A stretch of 64,000 nucleotides of DNA from Trissonchulus latispiculum. Its lineage: Eukaryota > Nematoda > Enoplea > Enoplida > Ironidae. The stretch lies in assembly GCA_030248195.1 (NCBI GenBank), contig JASAND010010946.1:22871-86870 (forward strand), in the 5' to 3' direction. Position 1 is the first letter of the stretch. Each line of letters starts with the position of its first letter. Below are positions 28,257-39,573 of the stretch, in pieces. A program made the translations under genes and the position numbers. The notes under the pieces are model-generated. The model searched no databases and was not told where the DNA came from. It saw only the letters and a list, made by a program, of their open reading frames with translations.

Positions 28257-30052
28257 TGGCGTTCTTCGGTCTTGGGGTGGTGCCCATATACAGTAAATCG
28301 GGGTCGCTGAAAACGATGAGCATACTGCAGATACCGCCCGAAGTGACCACTGGTTAGCATGGCTCCTGTGGTTCCTCGCCCAGGGTCAGAGTTGGGAAAA
28401 CTCACTCTAAACAGCGTTTTTCGGCGTTTTGGTCGGAGGCATATATAGTAAATCGACTACGCTTGTTTCAATGGGCATATCGCCGAAACCGACGGAAGTG
28501 ACCAACGGTCACTACAGCCTATGGGGCCTATTGACCACTGGTCAAACGGCCTAAAACTGCGTTTTTCGGCGTTTTGGTCGGGGGCATATATAGTAAATCG
28601 ACTACGCTCGTTTCAATGGGCATATTGCCGAAGTCGAGGGAAGTGACCAGTGCTCACTACGGTCTATGGGCCCTATTGACCAGTGGTCAAACCCCTTAAA
28701 ATAGCGTTTTTCGTCGTTTTGATCGGGGGCATATATAGTAAATCGACTACGCTCGTTTCAATGGACATATTGCCGAAATTGAGGGAAGTGACCACTGGTC
28801 ACTACAGCCTACGGGGCCTACTGACCACTGGTCAAACGGCCTAAAACTGCGTTTTCGTCGTTTTGATCGGGGGCATATATAGTAAATCGACTACGCTCGT
28901 TTCAATGGGCATATTGCCGAAATTGAGGGAAGTGACCTGTGGTCACTACGGTCTAAGGGGCCTATTGACCAGTGGTCAAACCCCTTAAAACAGCGTTTTG
29001 CGGCGTTTTGGTTAGGGGCATATATAGTAAATCCACTACGCTTGTTTCAATGGGCATATCGCCGAAACCGACGGAAGTGACCACTGGTCACTACAGCCTA
29101 TGGGGCCTATTGACCACTGGTCAAACGGCCTAAAACAGCGTTTTCGGCGTTTTGGTCGGGGGCATATATAGCAAATCGACTACGCTCGTTTCAATGGGCA
29201 TATCGCCGAAACCGACGGAAGTGACCACTGGTCACTACAGCCTATGGGGCCTATTGACCACTGGTCAAACGGCCCAAAACACCGTTTTTCGGCGTTTTGG
29301 TCGGGGGCATATATAGTAAATCGACTACGCTCGTTTCAATGGGCATATTGCCGAAGTCGAGGGAAGTGACCAGTGGTCACTACGGTCTATGGGCCCTATT
29401 GACCAGTGGTCAAACCCCTTAAAATAGCGTTTTTCGGCGTTTTGGTCGGGGGCATATATAGTAAATCGACTACGGTCGTTTCAATGGGCATATCGACAAA
29501 ACCGACGGAAGTGACCACTGGTCACTACAGCCTATGGGGCCTATTGACCACTGGTCAAACGGCCTAAAACTGCGTTTTTCAGCGTTTTGGTCGGGGGCAT
29601 GTATAGTAAATCGACTACGCTCGTTTCAATGGGCATATCGCCGAAACCGACGGAAGTGACCACTGGTCACTACAGCCTACGGGGCCTACTGACCACTGGT
29701 CAAACGGCCTAAAACTGCGTTTTCGTCGTTTTGATCCGGGGCATATATAGTAAATCGACTACGCTCGTTTCAATGGGCATATTGCCGAAATTGAGGGAAG
29801 TGACCTGTGGTCACTGCGGTCTATGGGGCCTATTGACCAGTGGTCAAACCCCTTAAAACAGCGTTTTGCGGCGTTTTGGTTGGGGGCATATATAGTAAAT
29901 CCACTACGCTCGTTTCAATGGGCATATTGCCGAAATCGAGGGAGTGACCAGTGGTCACTACGATCTATGGGGCCTATTGACCAGTGGTCAAACCCTTTAA
30001 AACAGCTTTTGTTGGGGGCATATATTGTAAATCGACTACGCTCGTTTAGCAT
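28257..30052. repeat. 145-bp minisatellite, about 12 units, two dyads per unit
   Basis: Units start (GCGTTTTTCGGCGTTTTGGT) at 28413, 28559, 28704, 28849, 28993, 29138, 29282, 29427, 29572, 29717 and 29861, with degenerate or truncated units at the ends. Spacing is 144-146 bp. Each unit holds two near-perfect palindromes, GTGACCACTGGTCAC and TTGACCACTGGTCAA, about 35 bp apart. Two subtypes alternate irregularly (CGCCGAAACCGACGG versus TGCCGAARTYGAGGG), suggesting unequal exchange. No coding function. Confidence 0.92.
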
Positions 30053-30120
30053 GGCACTGTTCAAGCTCCTTGTATCCATTACCGCATTGCTGGAAAGGGA
30101 TCCATTAAAATGACAGAAGG

Positions 30121-30919
30121 ACAAGAAATAAAAATGCTCCTCTGGAGCATGAAAAAGTAATATGGGTGATGGTGAGGTTGCAAAATCAAGAGAGGACTAG
30201 TCTTTAAAATGCTTAATATGGGGCTAGGTTAAAAATAGAAGAGGACTAGGTTGTGAGCGAATTAATATGGGCACAGCTTCGCCGAACAACCCATATTCGC
30301 GGGATTTCACGTTTCGTCTTAGCTTAGAGCTATCAATGTCAGTCAAAAAAGTTAAGCAGTTGAATACTCATCGAATATAGCTGATTGCATGTACTGTTAG
30401 ACTAGCTGCTAGGAATATATACGTAAATTATCATCATTTTGTTGTGTTGAACTACCGCAGGCTACTACTAGGAGAGGTCTAAGGATATGACGCTAAAGCT
30501 ATTGGTCCAAGCCAGGAGGAAATAGAAGATCGTGGGAGAGTCCTAAATTATTCTTGAATATAAATTTTCCGTATAAATGGATACGTAAAATGCGCTGATT
30601 AGTATGAAGCACTTATCGAAGAAAACGTTTGCTAAAATAAAAGTTCGAATAGCTTCAGCACATACCGTAGCTGTAGGTTATTTATGAACTATAACCCAAA
30701 TGTATCGTGGATATGCATAATAATTTACATTCACAAACCGCGAATATGGGTTGTTCGGCGAAGCTGTGCCCATATTAATTCGCTCACAACCTAGTCCTCT
30801 TCTATTTTTAACCTAGCCCCATATTAAGCATTTTAAAGACTAGTCCTCTCTTGATTTTGCAACCTCACCATCACCCATATTACTTTTTCATGCTCCAGAG
30901 GAGCACTTTTATTTCTTGT
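30121..30919. repeat. Long inverted repeat, arms ~183 bp
   Basis: 30121-30303 (ACAAGAAATAAAAATGCTCC...) is the near-exact reverse complement of 30737-30919. The ~430-bp loop is AT-rich and non-coding. A diverged relative with the same arm sequence is at 45758-47500, where the upstream context (CACTGTTCAAGCT, tandem repeats) is also similar. The arms thus look like part of the larger element family. Confidence 0.85.
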
Positions 30920-30920
30920 T

Positions 30921-31087
30921 TTATTATTGGTGCGAGCTATAAGGCTGTAATTTGGCGTATACAGGGGCCCTATAGGAGTATTCATTAGTACTCAGTACTC
31001 AAGCCTTGCCAAAATCGCCTTTTTTGGGCAATGTACCACAGAAATCGAAAAAACTCAAATTTTTTGAAAATAAAATCTTCTGAACTA
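30921..31087 (+). repeat. TTAA-type foldback family, continuation of 27247-27613
   Basis: Resumes with TTTATTATTGGTGCGAGCTATAAGG and CCCTATAGGAGTA, the sequence that directly follows GGAAAATTTTATTA in uninterrupted copies (for example 60470-60540). Confidence 0.7.
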
Positions 31088-31124
31088 TTTGAACTCAGCG
31101 TGGTCGAAAACACTCACAAAAGAT

Positions 31125-32170
31125 TTCGTCGTCGTCGTCGTCGTTGTCGTGGGTGGTCGATCAGGATACCACATCCTATATTCGGCGGGCCCCAAGGAGC
31201 CCACTATTACCCAAGAAGCGAAGAACAGCCTCCGGATCATCGCGAAGGCAGGATATTTCCGGATTTGGCCCGATGCCTGGCTGTGGTGAGGGCTGGGCAG
31301 GACAGAAGCAAGTGTTCTACAGTTTCTGGCTCTCCCAGCTGACAGAAACTGCAATTAGGGGAAGGAAATCGGTTGGGGTCAATGGTGTGTCTGTACGATG
31401 CAAGGATCCAGGATTTCCCACTGCACAACTGGCTAAGCAAGACCCTGTCTTGCCTGTTAAGGTGTTGTTCGTTCGACTGTGGGACTGGACCCGAATTCCC
31501 GTAAATTGCCCGGGCCCGTAAATGCGACAGGGAATCATACCAGGTTCTGAGGACGGCTCTTTTGATTACAGCTTTCGCTGTACTCAGATCCGCCGCTTCC
31601 GCCATTTGCGGCAAGGAACTGGCTTCCGAGGCTAGGCGATCAGCGCTTTCGTTACCAGGAAGGCCGGCATGCCCGGGTATCCATTGGACTATGATCTTCC
31701 GGTGACGGAGTCTGCTTAGGCTGGACCGGACCCCTGAAAGGGTTTAACTGAAAGATCCACGTACGCCGCTCTTGAGGAGCCCGACAACCGATTGTGAGTC
31801 CGTGCAAACTCTTACTCTGTAGGCTGGCGGGAACTTGTAGTCGTTTTCCTCGAGCCATCGAAGGCCACAGGCCACTGCTTTTAGTTCGGCCCTGAAGCTT
31901 GAGCAGAACTTTCCGGCAGCAACCTTGATCTCCACCGGCTCAGTGGGGTCGGCGAACTCGATGTAAATGCCTCCACCTCTATTTTCAGTACCTCCGGCCG
32001 CCGACCAGTCTGTCCAGATGGTGATCTCTGCGGGCGGCAATTTGACTAGTGTCTGTTCGGCCACCAGGCGTCGGATTTGCGGCGCATCATGTCGGCGGTT
32101 ACTAAGGCGGGTCGGGCATCCACTCCAGCAAACCGAAGTCCCGGTTCAACCGAATCTACTGCAACCATAG
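31125..32170 (-). pseudogene. LINE (RNase H type) 3' portion, minus strand
   Basis: Read leftward: an RNase H segment (TIWTDWSAAGGTENRGGG, then FRAELKAVACGLRW and VCTDSQSVV; ~32064-31750), then a C-terminal region with NCSFCQLGEPETVEHLLLSCP (~31330) and a (GAC)n tail near 31140. RT and endonuclease are absent and the frames are broken. It is related to the 22-25 kb LINE but not identical. Confidence 0.75.
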
Positions 32171-32340
32171 GTTCCCTGGGAATGGTGGATAGGCCGCAGT
32201 CCTCCGTAGCCTCCGCGGCAACCTTCCGCCAGGATGGCTGTGATTTGAGTGATCTGTGGAGGTTCGGAGGGGTGTCACATAGGTCTCATAGGGTTGCCTG
32301 GTGGCAGGCGAAGAAGAAGAAGAAGAAGAAGAAGAAAATT
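32171..32340 (+). other. Possible plus-strand LINE 3' tail
   Basis: Ends in (GAA)n at 32310-32336, like the tail at 25269-25285, preceded by GGTGTCACATAGG-type 3' UTR sequence. No coding part is identified. Confidence 0.35.
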
Positions 32341-32479
32341 GTTTACTTTGCAAAGAAATTTTTTACTAACAAAACAAACAAACATATAGGTTAGTATAAA
32401 AGAAGCAGCAAACAACACAACAAATACATACATATATATTGATCAGTTCAAAGCAAAGACGGACGGGGAACGACCAGTA

Positions 32480-33263
32480 GCTGTTCATTTAACACCCCGC
32501 CCACGCAAAAAGAGACTCAAGTTAACGTCTTTTAATTTCTGCTTAAACTGCTCAACTGTTTTACAGGTTGCAACATCATCAGGTAAGAAGTTCCATATTT
32601 TCGGAATCCGCCAAATAAAAAAGTTTAACGTTATCGATAGCCTTGCTCTAATCAGGGGTTTTATCCTCAGACTATGTCCACGAGTGCCCACATCATTACA
32701 GAAAGTAAAGAAGTCAGAGAACTTCAAATCGATTTTTCCATGAATAATTCTGTTACACAAAACCAAATCGCACTCAAGACGACAATATTCTAACGATTTA
32801 ATTCCAAGCCTATTTAAACGTTGAGGATAGGAGTTATTTTCTAGGCCAGGTAATTTTTTTGTAAATTTGCGTTGCACATTTTCTATTGTATCAATATCTT
32901 TAAGTAAGTAAGGAGACCACACTGAAGAATTATATTGAACTACAGGAGCAACATACGTGAAAAACAGTTTACACAATAAATTCCAATCTCTGCTAACAAA
33001 TGAACGAAAAATATGACAATTTATTCTCAGGGCTTTCCTCGCTAAAGTTTGACAATATAGTGAAGACTTTTGGTCTCCACTAAGGAGCACCCCCAAGTCT
33101 CTGATTTCATTCACATGCTTAAGAATATGATTATATAGTATTAGAGGTTCATGTCTTGAACTACCGATGGTAAAAGCACAACATTTTTCTATTGATAAAT
33201 TTAATTGCCACTCAGAAGCCCAGTTCGCGACTGCATCTAAATCCATTTGTAGTACATTGCAAG
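32480..33263 (-). pseudogene. CR1-type LINE, RT C-terminal part
   Basis: The frame 33246-32485 encodes the thumb and C-terminal region of a CR1-like RT (WQLNLSIEKCCAFTIG; IRDLGVLLSGDQKSS; WSPYLLKDIDTIENVQRKFT). It is continuous with 35752-36616 once the 33264-35743 insertion is set aside: the insertion separates the YADD-equivalent FADDAKIY from this part. The copy is therefore split and incomplete, lacking the endonuclease. Confidence 0.85.
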
Positions 33264-33660
33264 CAGGGTTTTTTTGGTTTCACGATTTGCGCCAGTGCTG
33301 CGTCAGGAAAAATTTTATTGCGTCAGGAACTGTGGTCACTGCGTCAAAAATTAAATTTATTTTTAAACAATTTAATAAGTATTTTAAACATAATTTGAAT
33401 GCGTAACCAATATTTAACTTGTCAATACACAGCATTAAACACATTTTCCACCTGTTTTTCAAATTTTGAATTATTAAAGCCGACTTTAATGTGTGAAGCA
33501 TTAAGATCTAGAGAAAGAACCAACATGGGGGGTCTATGGGGCGGAGCCCCCCCAGAAGTTGAAGAATTTTTGCAAATTAAGACTCGCCCAGGAATTAATT
33601 TAGAGCATTTTCGTGACCAGTTGATGTGGCATTAAGTATGGCCGGTTATTGCAATATGTA

Positions 33661-35002
33661 TAGTCAAGCGGGAAAAAACCCACTCGCCAATGCGGGAAAA
33701 AACCCACCCCCAGTGTGGGCTTACCGGTATGAGCTATCTAGGATTTTAATAGCCTGATAATAATCTTGAAGAGCATCCAAAATAACCCTGGAGGGTGTAT
33801 TATAGTAGCTCCCACTGCTTCCCTGCAAATTTTTTGGGACTTTGAAATTTTTGGAAATTTTGGTCCGACCAAGTGCCGAAATTTGGCAAACTTTGCCGGG
33901 CCACCCTGAACTACTGGAAAGACTTAGACCAAAGCGGATTATATGTACCTGTAGGGCATCTGTTGCGCTTCATGATGATATATATATGTCACACTGCTCT
34001 GACCCCTCCGGTGCGACCTGGGGGTGACCTGGAGTTGGCGGGAAAAACCCACGGCGGGAAAAAACCCCACTTTTGAAAATTAAATTTTTTTTCTAACCAT
34101 TGACCGGAAAGGTCAAACCAATACATACATTTGTTTAATAGAGCCTATAGATTAAATTGGTATAGGTTTTACCTGGGTTCGTACTGTTATGGGTGGTCCA
34201 GGGGGTCTAAATCGGACACGGTGCCATTTCAAGCCAAAATTACAATTTTGACCAAACATGCTTATTTTTGCCTTAAAATGGGTCGAGTTTGGCTCTAAAT
34301 ACAAGAAAAACACGTTTTCTACACGATAGGATGCATAAACTGCCGAAAATAAACAATTTTAAAAAATATCCAAAATTTGCCTATGTTTATGTGTTATGCG
34401 TCTGTCAAACTAACTAAGGTACACTAGGTGCAGCAATTGCATAGAATCGCTTTATTTTGGAAATAAATCTCAGCAGACTCTTTGCAAAAGTTGGCAATAA
34501 ATTCTATACAAATGCTTATATTAAGTTCAGTTTGAATGCTTTTAGCAATGTTAAATATATAAATCTGTGTAGATTTATTGAGGTCATAGAATAAAAGTCT
34601 ATACAGAATCTGTTAAGATTTAATTCCAAAAATAAGCAATTCTACACAATTGCTGCACATAGTGTACCTTAGTTAGTTTGACAGACGCATTAAAGATGCA
34701 GTTGTACTAAAAACAACCCGCTCTTTCATTTGGAATGGGTAGAAATGCTCCTGGCAGCTTGCCAAAAATTTTTTGGGGTGGGTCTTTTTTCCCGCATATG
34801 GGTTTTTTCCCGCATTGGGTTTTTTCCCGCCAGTTTGGGACAATTTTTCTCGCTAACGGCACACCCTACAGAGGTGTTCTATAGCTCATAAGAAAGCTTA
34901 CGACTAGGCCTAGCTACCTGTATAATCAGCATTTCGATATGTGAAACCATTAAAAAGTTCTGGCCAAAAATCTGAAAAGTGGGTTTTTTTCCCGCTTGAC
35001 TA
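33661..35002. mobile_element. TA-flanked element B with CGGGAAAAAACCCAC arrays
   Basis: Ends TAGTCAAGCGGGAAAAAACC / GGGTTTTTTTCCCGCTTGACTA, flanked by TA. Internal direct and inverted copies of CGGGAAAAAACCCAC cluster at 33668-33710, 34040-34072 and 34778-34840. It has the same plan as element A but with suffix CCCAC instead of CACAC. Non-coding. Confidence 0.8.
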
Positions 35003-35043
35003 TATATTAATTGTATATTAAAATATTTTTAAGTGCTACACCT

Positions 35044-35424
35044 CTGGGTTTTCTCTAGCCCAAAAAAGTGGGGGGGGGAAGACCAAAAGTGGGGGGAAAT
35101 AAAATGGGCTAAAAATGCTAAAAATGCGGTAAAAATTGCGTGTTTTCTACGTATACTGCTACATCTAAGCTAAAAGTGCTCAAAAATCAAGATTTAGTAC
35201 CAAAATAGACGATTTGTAACCAAAAAATTCCGGTGACGCCGGAAAATTTTTGAAAATTTTGACCAAAAATCCTAAAAAATTGGCATTTTCTGGGCACCTT
35301 ATAGTGAGTGGGGGGGGGGGAAGCCCAAAAAAGTGGGGGGGAACGAGTGGGGGGGGGAAGGGGTCGAGTGGGGGGGGGAACCCAAAAAGTGGGGGGGACC
35401 CCCCCCCCACTAAAGAAAACCCAG
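35044..35424. mobile_element. CTGGGTT-type miniature element
   Basis: Starts CTGGGTTTTCTCTAGC, ends TAAAGAAAACCCAG, and is flanked by CACCT (35039-35043 and 35425-35429). It has G-run blocks and a CCGGTGACGCCGGAAAATTT segment related to the CAGGGTA family. Non-coding. Confidence 0.78.
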
Positions 35425-35751
35425 CACCTGCAAGACTTGCAAGCTGTTGCCGCTGCTACATGCGACCTTATATTCAATGATTGAATAAAATATTAGTTTG
35501 TCAGTCATCTTAGCAATTAGCAACAAGTAAGGCAGACATGCGGGGGTCTGGGGGCGCAGCCTCCAGTAGAAAATTTTTAGAAATATCGCGTTTGAAACAC
35601 AATTTTTCCAGCAAGTTTGCACAATTTTGCCTCTAGTTGAAGTTCAAATCCAGCTGCGTCAGGCTTGCGTCAGGGCTAATTTCATTTGCGTCACACGAAA
35701 AAAATTTGCGCCATGACGCAGCCCCTGACGCAAAAAAACCATGATTGCAAG

Positions 35752-36616
35752 TACATCCTTTTTGACAGACATTGTAAATCTTCGCATCATCAGCAAACAG
35801 CTGCACTACAGATCCTTGTACAGCACTAGACAAATCATTAATATATAGCAAAAACAATAGTGGTCCCAAGACCGAACCTTGCGGTACTCCGCTTTTCATA
35901 TAGGTACAACAGGATAATTTATCATTTATTCTGACACTATGAGTTCGATTTTTGAGAAAACTTTCAATCCACCTGTTCGCCTCTAATCCCATAATTCCAC
36001 AGTTTTAACATTAGTATGGGGAACAGAATCAAAAGCCCTAGCGAAGTCCAAATACACACAATTTACAACATTACCACTGTGACGAGCACAATACCAATCA
36101 TACATACAATATAACAGATTTGTTAGTGTAGAACGTTTACTACGAAACCCATGCTGACATTTATCTATCAACTTGTTTTTTGTAAGAAATTCTGTCATGA
36201 CTTTAACGATAATTTTCTCAAGTAATCTACAACAAGCACAAGTCAAGCTGATTGGCCGGTAATTTTTTGGGTCAGTCTTTGAACCCTTACTCGTATAAAT
36301 CGGCACAATAACAGCAGACAGCCATTCTTTAGGGAAACAACCCTGATCCAAAGATGCGGTAAAGAGAATAACAAGTGGTTTCGCTATAGACTGAGCTAGT
36401 TTTTTTAACATGAAAGGAGGAACGCCATCTGGGCCAAACGAAACTTTAGCTTGCAGTTTTCGAGCAGCATTTACGACGGTTTCTTCAGTAATTACAACGT
36501 TATCCAGTATCTCGTTTGTTCTTTGAGGAAAGTAAGGGACAGCACCATCATCATCTTGGTAAACAGACCCAAACTGATCATTTAAAATTTCGATCTTTTT
36601 TTCGATCGAGCTTTTT
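35752..36616 (-). pseudogene. CR1-type LINE, RT N-terminal and central part
   Basis: Read leftward: KAKVSFGPDGVPPFMLKKLA-like sequence, AVIVPIYTSKGSKTDPKNYR with PISLTC, then VYLDFARAFDSVPH, SGVPQGSVLGPLLFLLYIND and FADDAKIY. These are canonical RT blocks. A frame break lies near 35990. It continues after the hAT insertion at 33263. At its upstream side (36616) it is fused in frame to an unrelated LINE. Confidence 0.85.
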
Positions 36617-37850
36617 GATCTTTCCAAGGCATTGGCTGCCAGCTGCTTCTTCGTCATAGCCAGAGGTATCAAGTTAACCTCCAGCTGGAGAATTTCGATC
36701 GGAGCCGCACGAAGACAGCCAGATAGACCTTGCGGCACAGTTTTGAACTTTTTCCAGCGTATCCATGTGGGTGTTGGTCGCGCAAGGCATCCACACGCCC
36801 CTCTGCAATATTCTATGGCAGATCTAACAAAGGTCAGGTAAAGAAGGCGGAGGTCCTCCTTTACGCATCCCCACTTAGTGATGGCTACAGCATTCAGGGT
36901 CTTCAGACGGGCACAGGCCTTGACTTTGAGTTTGTTTACATGAGGACCAAAATTGAGCAGGCGGTCAAAGGTGATACCGAGAAAGACTGGGTTGGCTTTG
37001 AACGGGACTTGAGATCCATCGATGTTCAGTTGAGGTCGAAAGTTGGCTTCCTTGTTGCAAGTTGAAAAGACGCGCAGCATTCTGACTTGTGTGCGTTTAT
37101 CTGCAGCTTCCACCGGCGTGACCAATGAGCTATAGTGTCGAGCACCTCTTTCATTTTGGCCTTGCCTCTGGCCAGCTCAGAGTCCTGCACCCAGATAGCC
37201 AGGTCGTCGGCAAACAGTGACGCGTGAACCCCTTCCGGCAGCTGTTCCAGGATGTCGTTGATGAATAGTAGAATAGAAAGAGGGTCGGAGAGAGGCATGA
37301 TCCCTGTGGCACGCCATGGTAGAACTTCCTGAGACCGCTGTGGCTGCCGTTCAGTTCTACCGATGCCATTCGGTCTGACAAGAAGTTCCGTATCCAGCGG
37401 ACTAGGCAGACCGGCAGATCCATAGCCAACAGTTTATGCAGAAGACCTCCCGTCCATACTGTATCAAAAGCCCGCTGAAAGTCTATCAATGCCAGGATGG
37501 CTCGTTTAGGAGGTTTCTTGGAGCAAAATCCGTCCAAGACTGTTTGAACCAGTCTGATGATGTGATCCTGAGTCATGTGCAAAGAGCGGAAGCCGTCTTG
37601 TCTGCTGTCGAGGATTCTGTTTTCTTCCAACCAATGAGACAGCCTGTTTTTGATCATTCTTTCGAGTTATTTGGAGAGGCAGCTAGTAAGGCTGACCGGT
37701 CTGTATGATTCCACCCTGTTCAGCGCCTTGCCTCTCTTAGGGGTAGGAATTATCTTTGCTCTTCTCTATTGACAGGGGTTTGTCCTGTACGCCAGGAATC
37801 GTTGTACAGGTTCAGGAGGATATGGTTATTACCCTTCCCAGAAGCGAAGA
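36617..37850 (-). pseudogene. I-like LINE RT fragment, minus strand
   Basis: Read leftward from about 37850: SLTSCLSK-like sequence, ALIDFQRAFDTVWTGGLL, YHGVPQGSCLSPTLFLF, a frame break, then SLFADDLAIWVQD, FLGITFDRLLNFGPHV and the connection domain to LIPLAMTKKQLAANALERSK. There are at least two frameshifts. It lacks the RNase H and endonuclease regions here; the 3' part is cut by the CR1 junction at about 36616. Confidence 0.8.
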
Positions 37851-37924
37851 ACCTCAACAAAAGATTTCAGCTCGATCAATGAAGTTTTGCGACTTCTATG
37901 ACTGCAGAAAGCCTCTACGCAGGA

Positions 37925-38660
37925 TCCGACAGACTGAAAATGGCGGATTCGGCAATTTTTGAGAATTAAAGTTGACAAAAATTTTTTCACACGGCAAAAT
38001 TTCTTGCCATTTGGCACAAATGAGTACTCCTATACGGCTGTAATTTGGCATATACAGAGGCCCTATAGGCAGGGTATTTTTTACAGGGGGCCCCCCGAAA
38101 TTGACCTCCCCCTCCCCGAAAATGCCTCCCCCCCCGAAATCGCCCCCTCCCGGATTTTTGCTCCCCCCCCCGGATTTTTGCTTCCCCCCCCGGGTTTTTT
38201 TGGATGCCCAAATTTTTGCCAAAATAGGCAAATTTTCAAAAATTTTTCGGCTTCGCCGAAGATTTTTTTCGTAATAATAGCTATTTTTAGCTTAAATCCT
38301 GGCATTTTTGATAACTTTTAGCGTTTCACCATGCAAAATACGCCAAAAAATACCATTTTTTGCTCATTTATGCAAAAAAAATCTCCCCCCCCCGAAAATT
38401 TCCTCCCCCCCCCCGGGGGCCCCGGGAAGCCCCCCCCCCCAAAAAAAATCCCTAAGAAATACCCTGTATAGGAGTACTCATTTGTGCCAAATGGTAAGAA
38501 ATTCTGCCGCCTGAAAAAATTTTGTGTCAACTTTAATCTTTAAAAATTGCCAAAATCGCCATTTTCAGTCTGCCGCATCCTGTGTAAAGGCTTTCTGCAG
38601 CCATAGAAGTATCAAACCTTCACAAATCGAGCTGAAATTGTTTGTGGGTGTGTTTTTCAA
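37925..38660. repeat. TTAA-type foldback family, internal portion
   Basis: Shares CTTGCCATTTGGCACAAATG, GAGTACTCCTATA and TTTCTGCAGCCATAGAAGT with 60540-60700 and 39600-39660. It is interrupted by the miniature element at 38070-38466. Confidence 0.65.
38070..38466. mobile_element. CAGGGTA-type miniature element
   Basis: CAGGGTATTTTTTACAGGGG...AAGAAATACCCTG, flanked by TATAGG (38064-38069, 38467-38472). The host repeat is continuous across the site in other copies (CCCTATAGGAGTACTC), which confirms the insertion. It carries the shared GGCTTCGCCGAAGATTTTTT segment and long C runs. Confidence 0.82.
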
Positions 38661-38668
38661 CCACGCTG

Positions 38669-39465
38669 CTGGCTTATTTTCAGGGTTGGGAGTCTCGGTC
38701 TCGGTCTCGGTCTCGCCCAAAAGCCGAGACTTGGCCAGTCTCGGTCTCGGTCTCGGTCTCGCTCACCCAAAAGTCTCGGTCTCGGACCGAGACCGGAAAT
38801 TTTTTGAAAACATCTAATTTTGGCGAAAATTTTAAATCAGTGTTATGAAAATTAACTAACCAGGTGCGGAAACCATATGTTTATGTGTTAAAGCCCCTAA
38901 TACTAGATCTAAGCCTCAAAAAATGGTTGAAACTAATTTTAAGCTAAAAATTGCTAGTCTCGGTCTCGGTCTTGGTCTCGCCCAAAAGCCGAGACTTGCC
39001 CAGTCTCGGTCTCGGTCTCGGTACCTTGGTCTCGGTCTCGTTCTCGGTCTCGGTCTCGGTGAAATCTCGGTCTCGCCCAACCCTGCTTATTTTTAGGCCA
39101 AAATTTATGGGGGGGCGATATGGGGGCACAAAGTTGCCCCCCCATCAATGGGGGAACACCAAAAATGGGGGGGCATATTTTTTGAAAAAATTTGCGAATT
39201 TTTAGGTTTTTGGTGTAAAGGCTGCCAAAAATCGCCAAAAATGACTAATTTTAGGTGTTTTTATGCTAAAATAGCGAAATTTTGGTTAAAAATCCAGCGA
39301 AGCCGGAAAACTTTTTGAAAATATAGGGTAAAAATGGTGAAATTGGCGAATTTTTTGGGTTATGGGGGAAAGGTCGGAATTTATTGGGGGGGGGGGGAGG
39401 CTTTTTATGGGGGGAACCTTAAATGGGGTGGAGGTCGCCGAGTCCCCCCAGTAAAAATAAGCCAG
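38669..39465. mobile_element. CTGGCTTATTTTT-type element (outer) with nested hAT
   Basis: Ends CTGGCTTATTTT / AAAAATAAGCCAG, flanked by ACGCTG (38663-38668 and 39466-39471). It contains ATGGGGGGG blocks and the CCAGCGAAGCCGGAAAACTTT segment of the miniature-element family. It was split by the element at 38681-39085. Confidence 0.75.
38681..39085. mobile_element. hAT-type element filled with TCTCGG repeats
   Basis: Terminal CAGGGTTGGG inverted repeats and an exact 8-bp duplicate CTTATTTT (38673-38680, 39086-39093). Both arms are dominated by (TCTCGG)n. The middle is AT-rich and non-coding. Confidence 0.85.
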
Positions 39466-39573
39466 ACGCTGAGTTCCCAAATCTCAAATATTTTAATTTC
39501 AAAAATTTTATTTTTTCGATTTCTGGGGTACTATTGCCCAAAAAAGGCGATTTTGTCAATTTTTAAAGATTAA

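Larger units (their letters stand above)
27614..30920. mobile_element. 3.3-kb Helentron/pearl-like element with minisatellite core
   Basis: It interrupts a repeat whose other copies read continuously across the site (GGAAAATTTTATTA...GGTGC), giving clear boundaries within a run of T. Parts: a perfect 15-bp-stem hairpin at the left edge (27612-27644), about 600 bp of unique sequence, a 145-bp tandem array (28257-30052), and a long inverted repeat at the right (30121-30919). Hairpin end plus tandem-repeat core plus T-T insertion resembles Helentron, DINE or bivalve pearl elements. No Rep-helicase is encoded, so it would be non-autonomous. The class is inference. Confidence 0.6.
33264..35743. 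mobile_element. 2.5-kb non-autonomous hAT element inserted in the CR1 LINE
   Basis: Flanked by the 8-bp duplicate ATTGCAAG (33256-33263 and 35744-35751), with ends CAGGGTTTTTTTGG and (inverted) CATGGTTTTTTTGC. Both subterminal regions carry repeated TGCGTCAG/TGACGCA motifs (about 33300-33345 and 35655-35730), as expected for hAT transposase sites. No transposase. It contains two further insertions (33661-35002 and 35044-35424) and two G-rich palindromic motifs (33526-33554, 35541-35566). Confidence 0.88.

Noticed and set aside
28257..30052. CRISPR array
   Set aside because: The units are continuous 145-bp tandem repeats with no unique spacers, in eukaryotic DNA.
35180..35480. Pro/Gly-rich proteins in both strands around 35.2-35.5 kb
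   Set aside because: They are translations of G and C runs in a miniature element.
38642..39238. Ser/Arg- or Glu/Thr-repeat proteins
   Set aside because: Translations of the (TCTCGG)n repeat in a hAT element.
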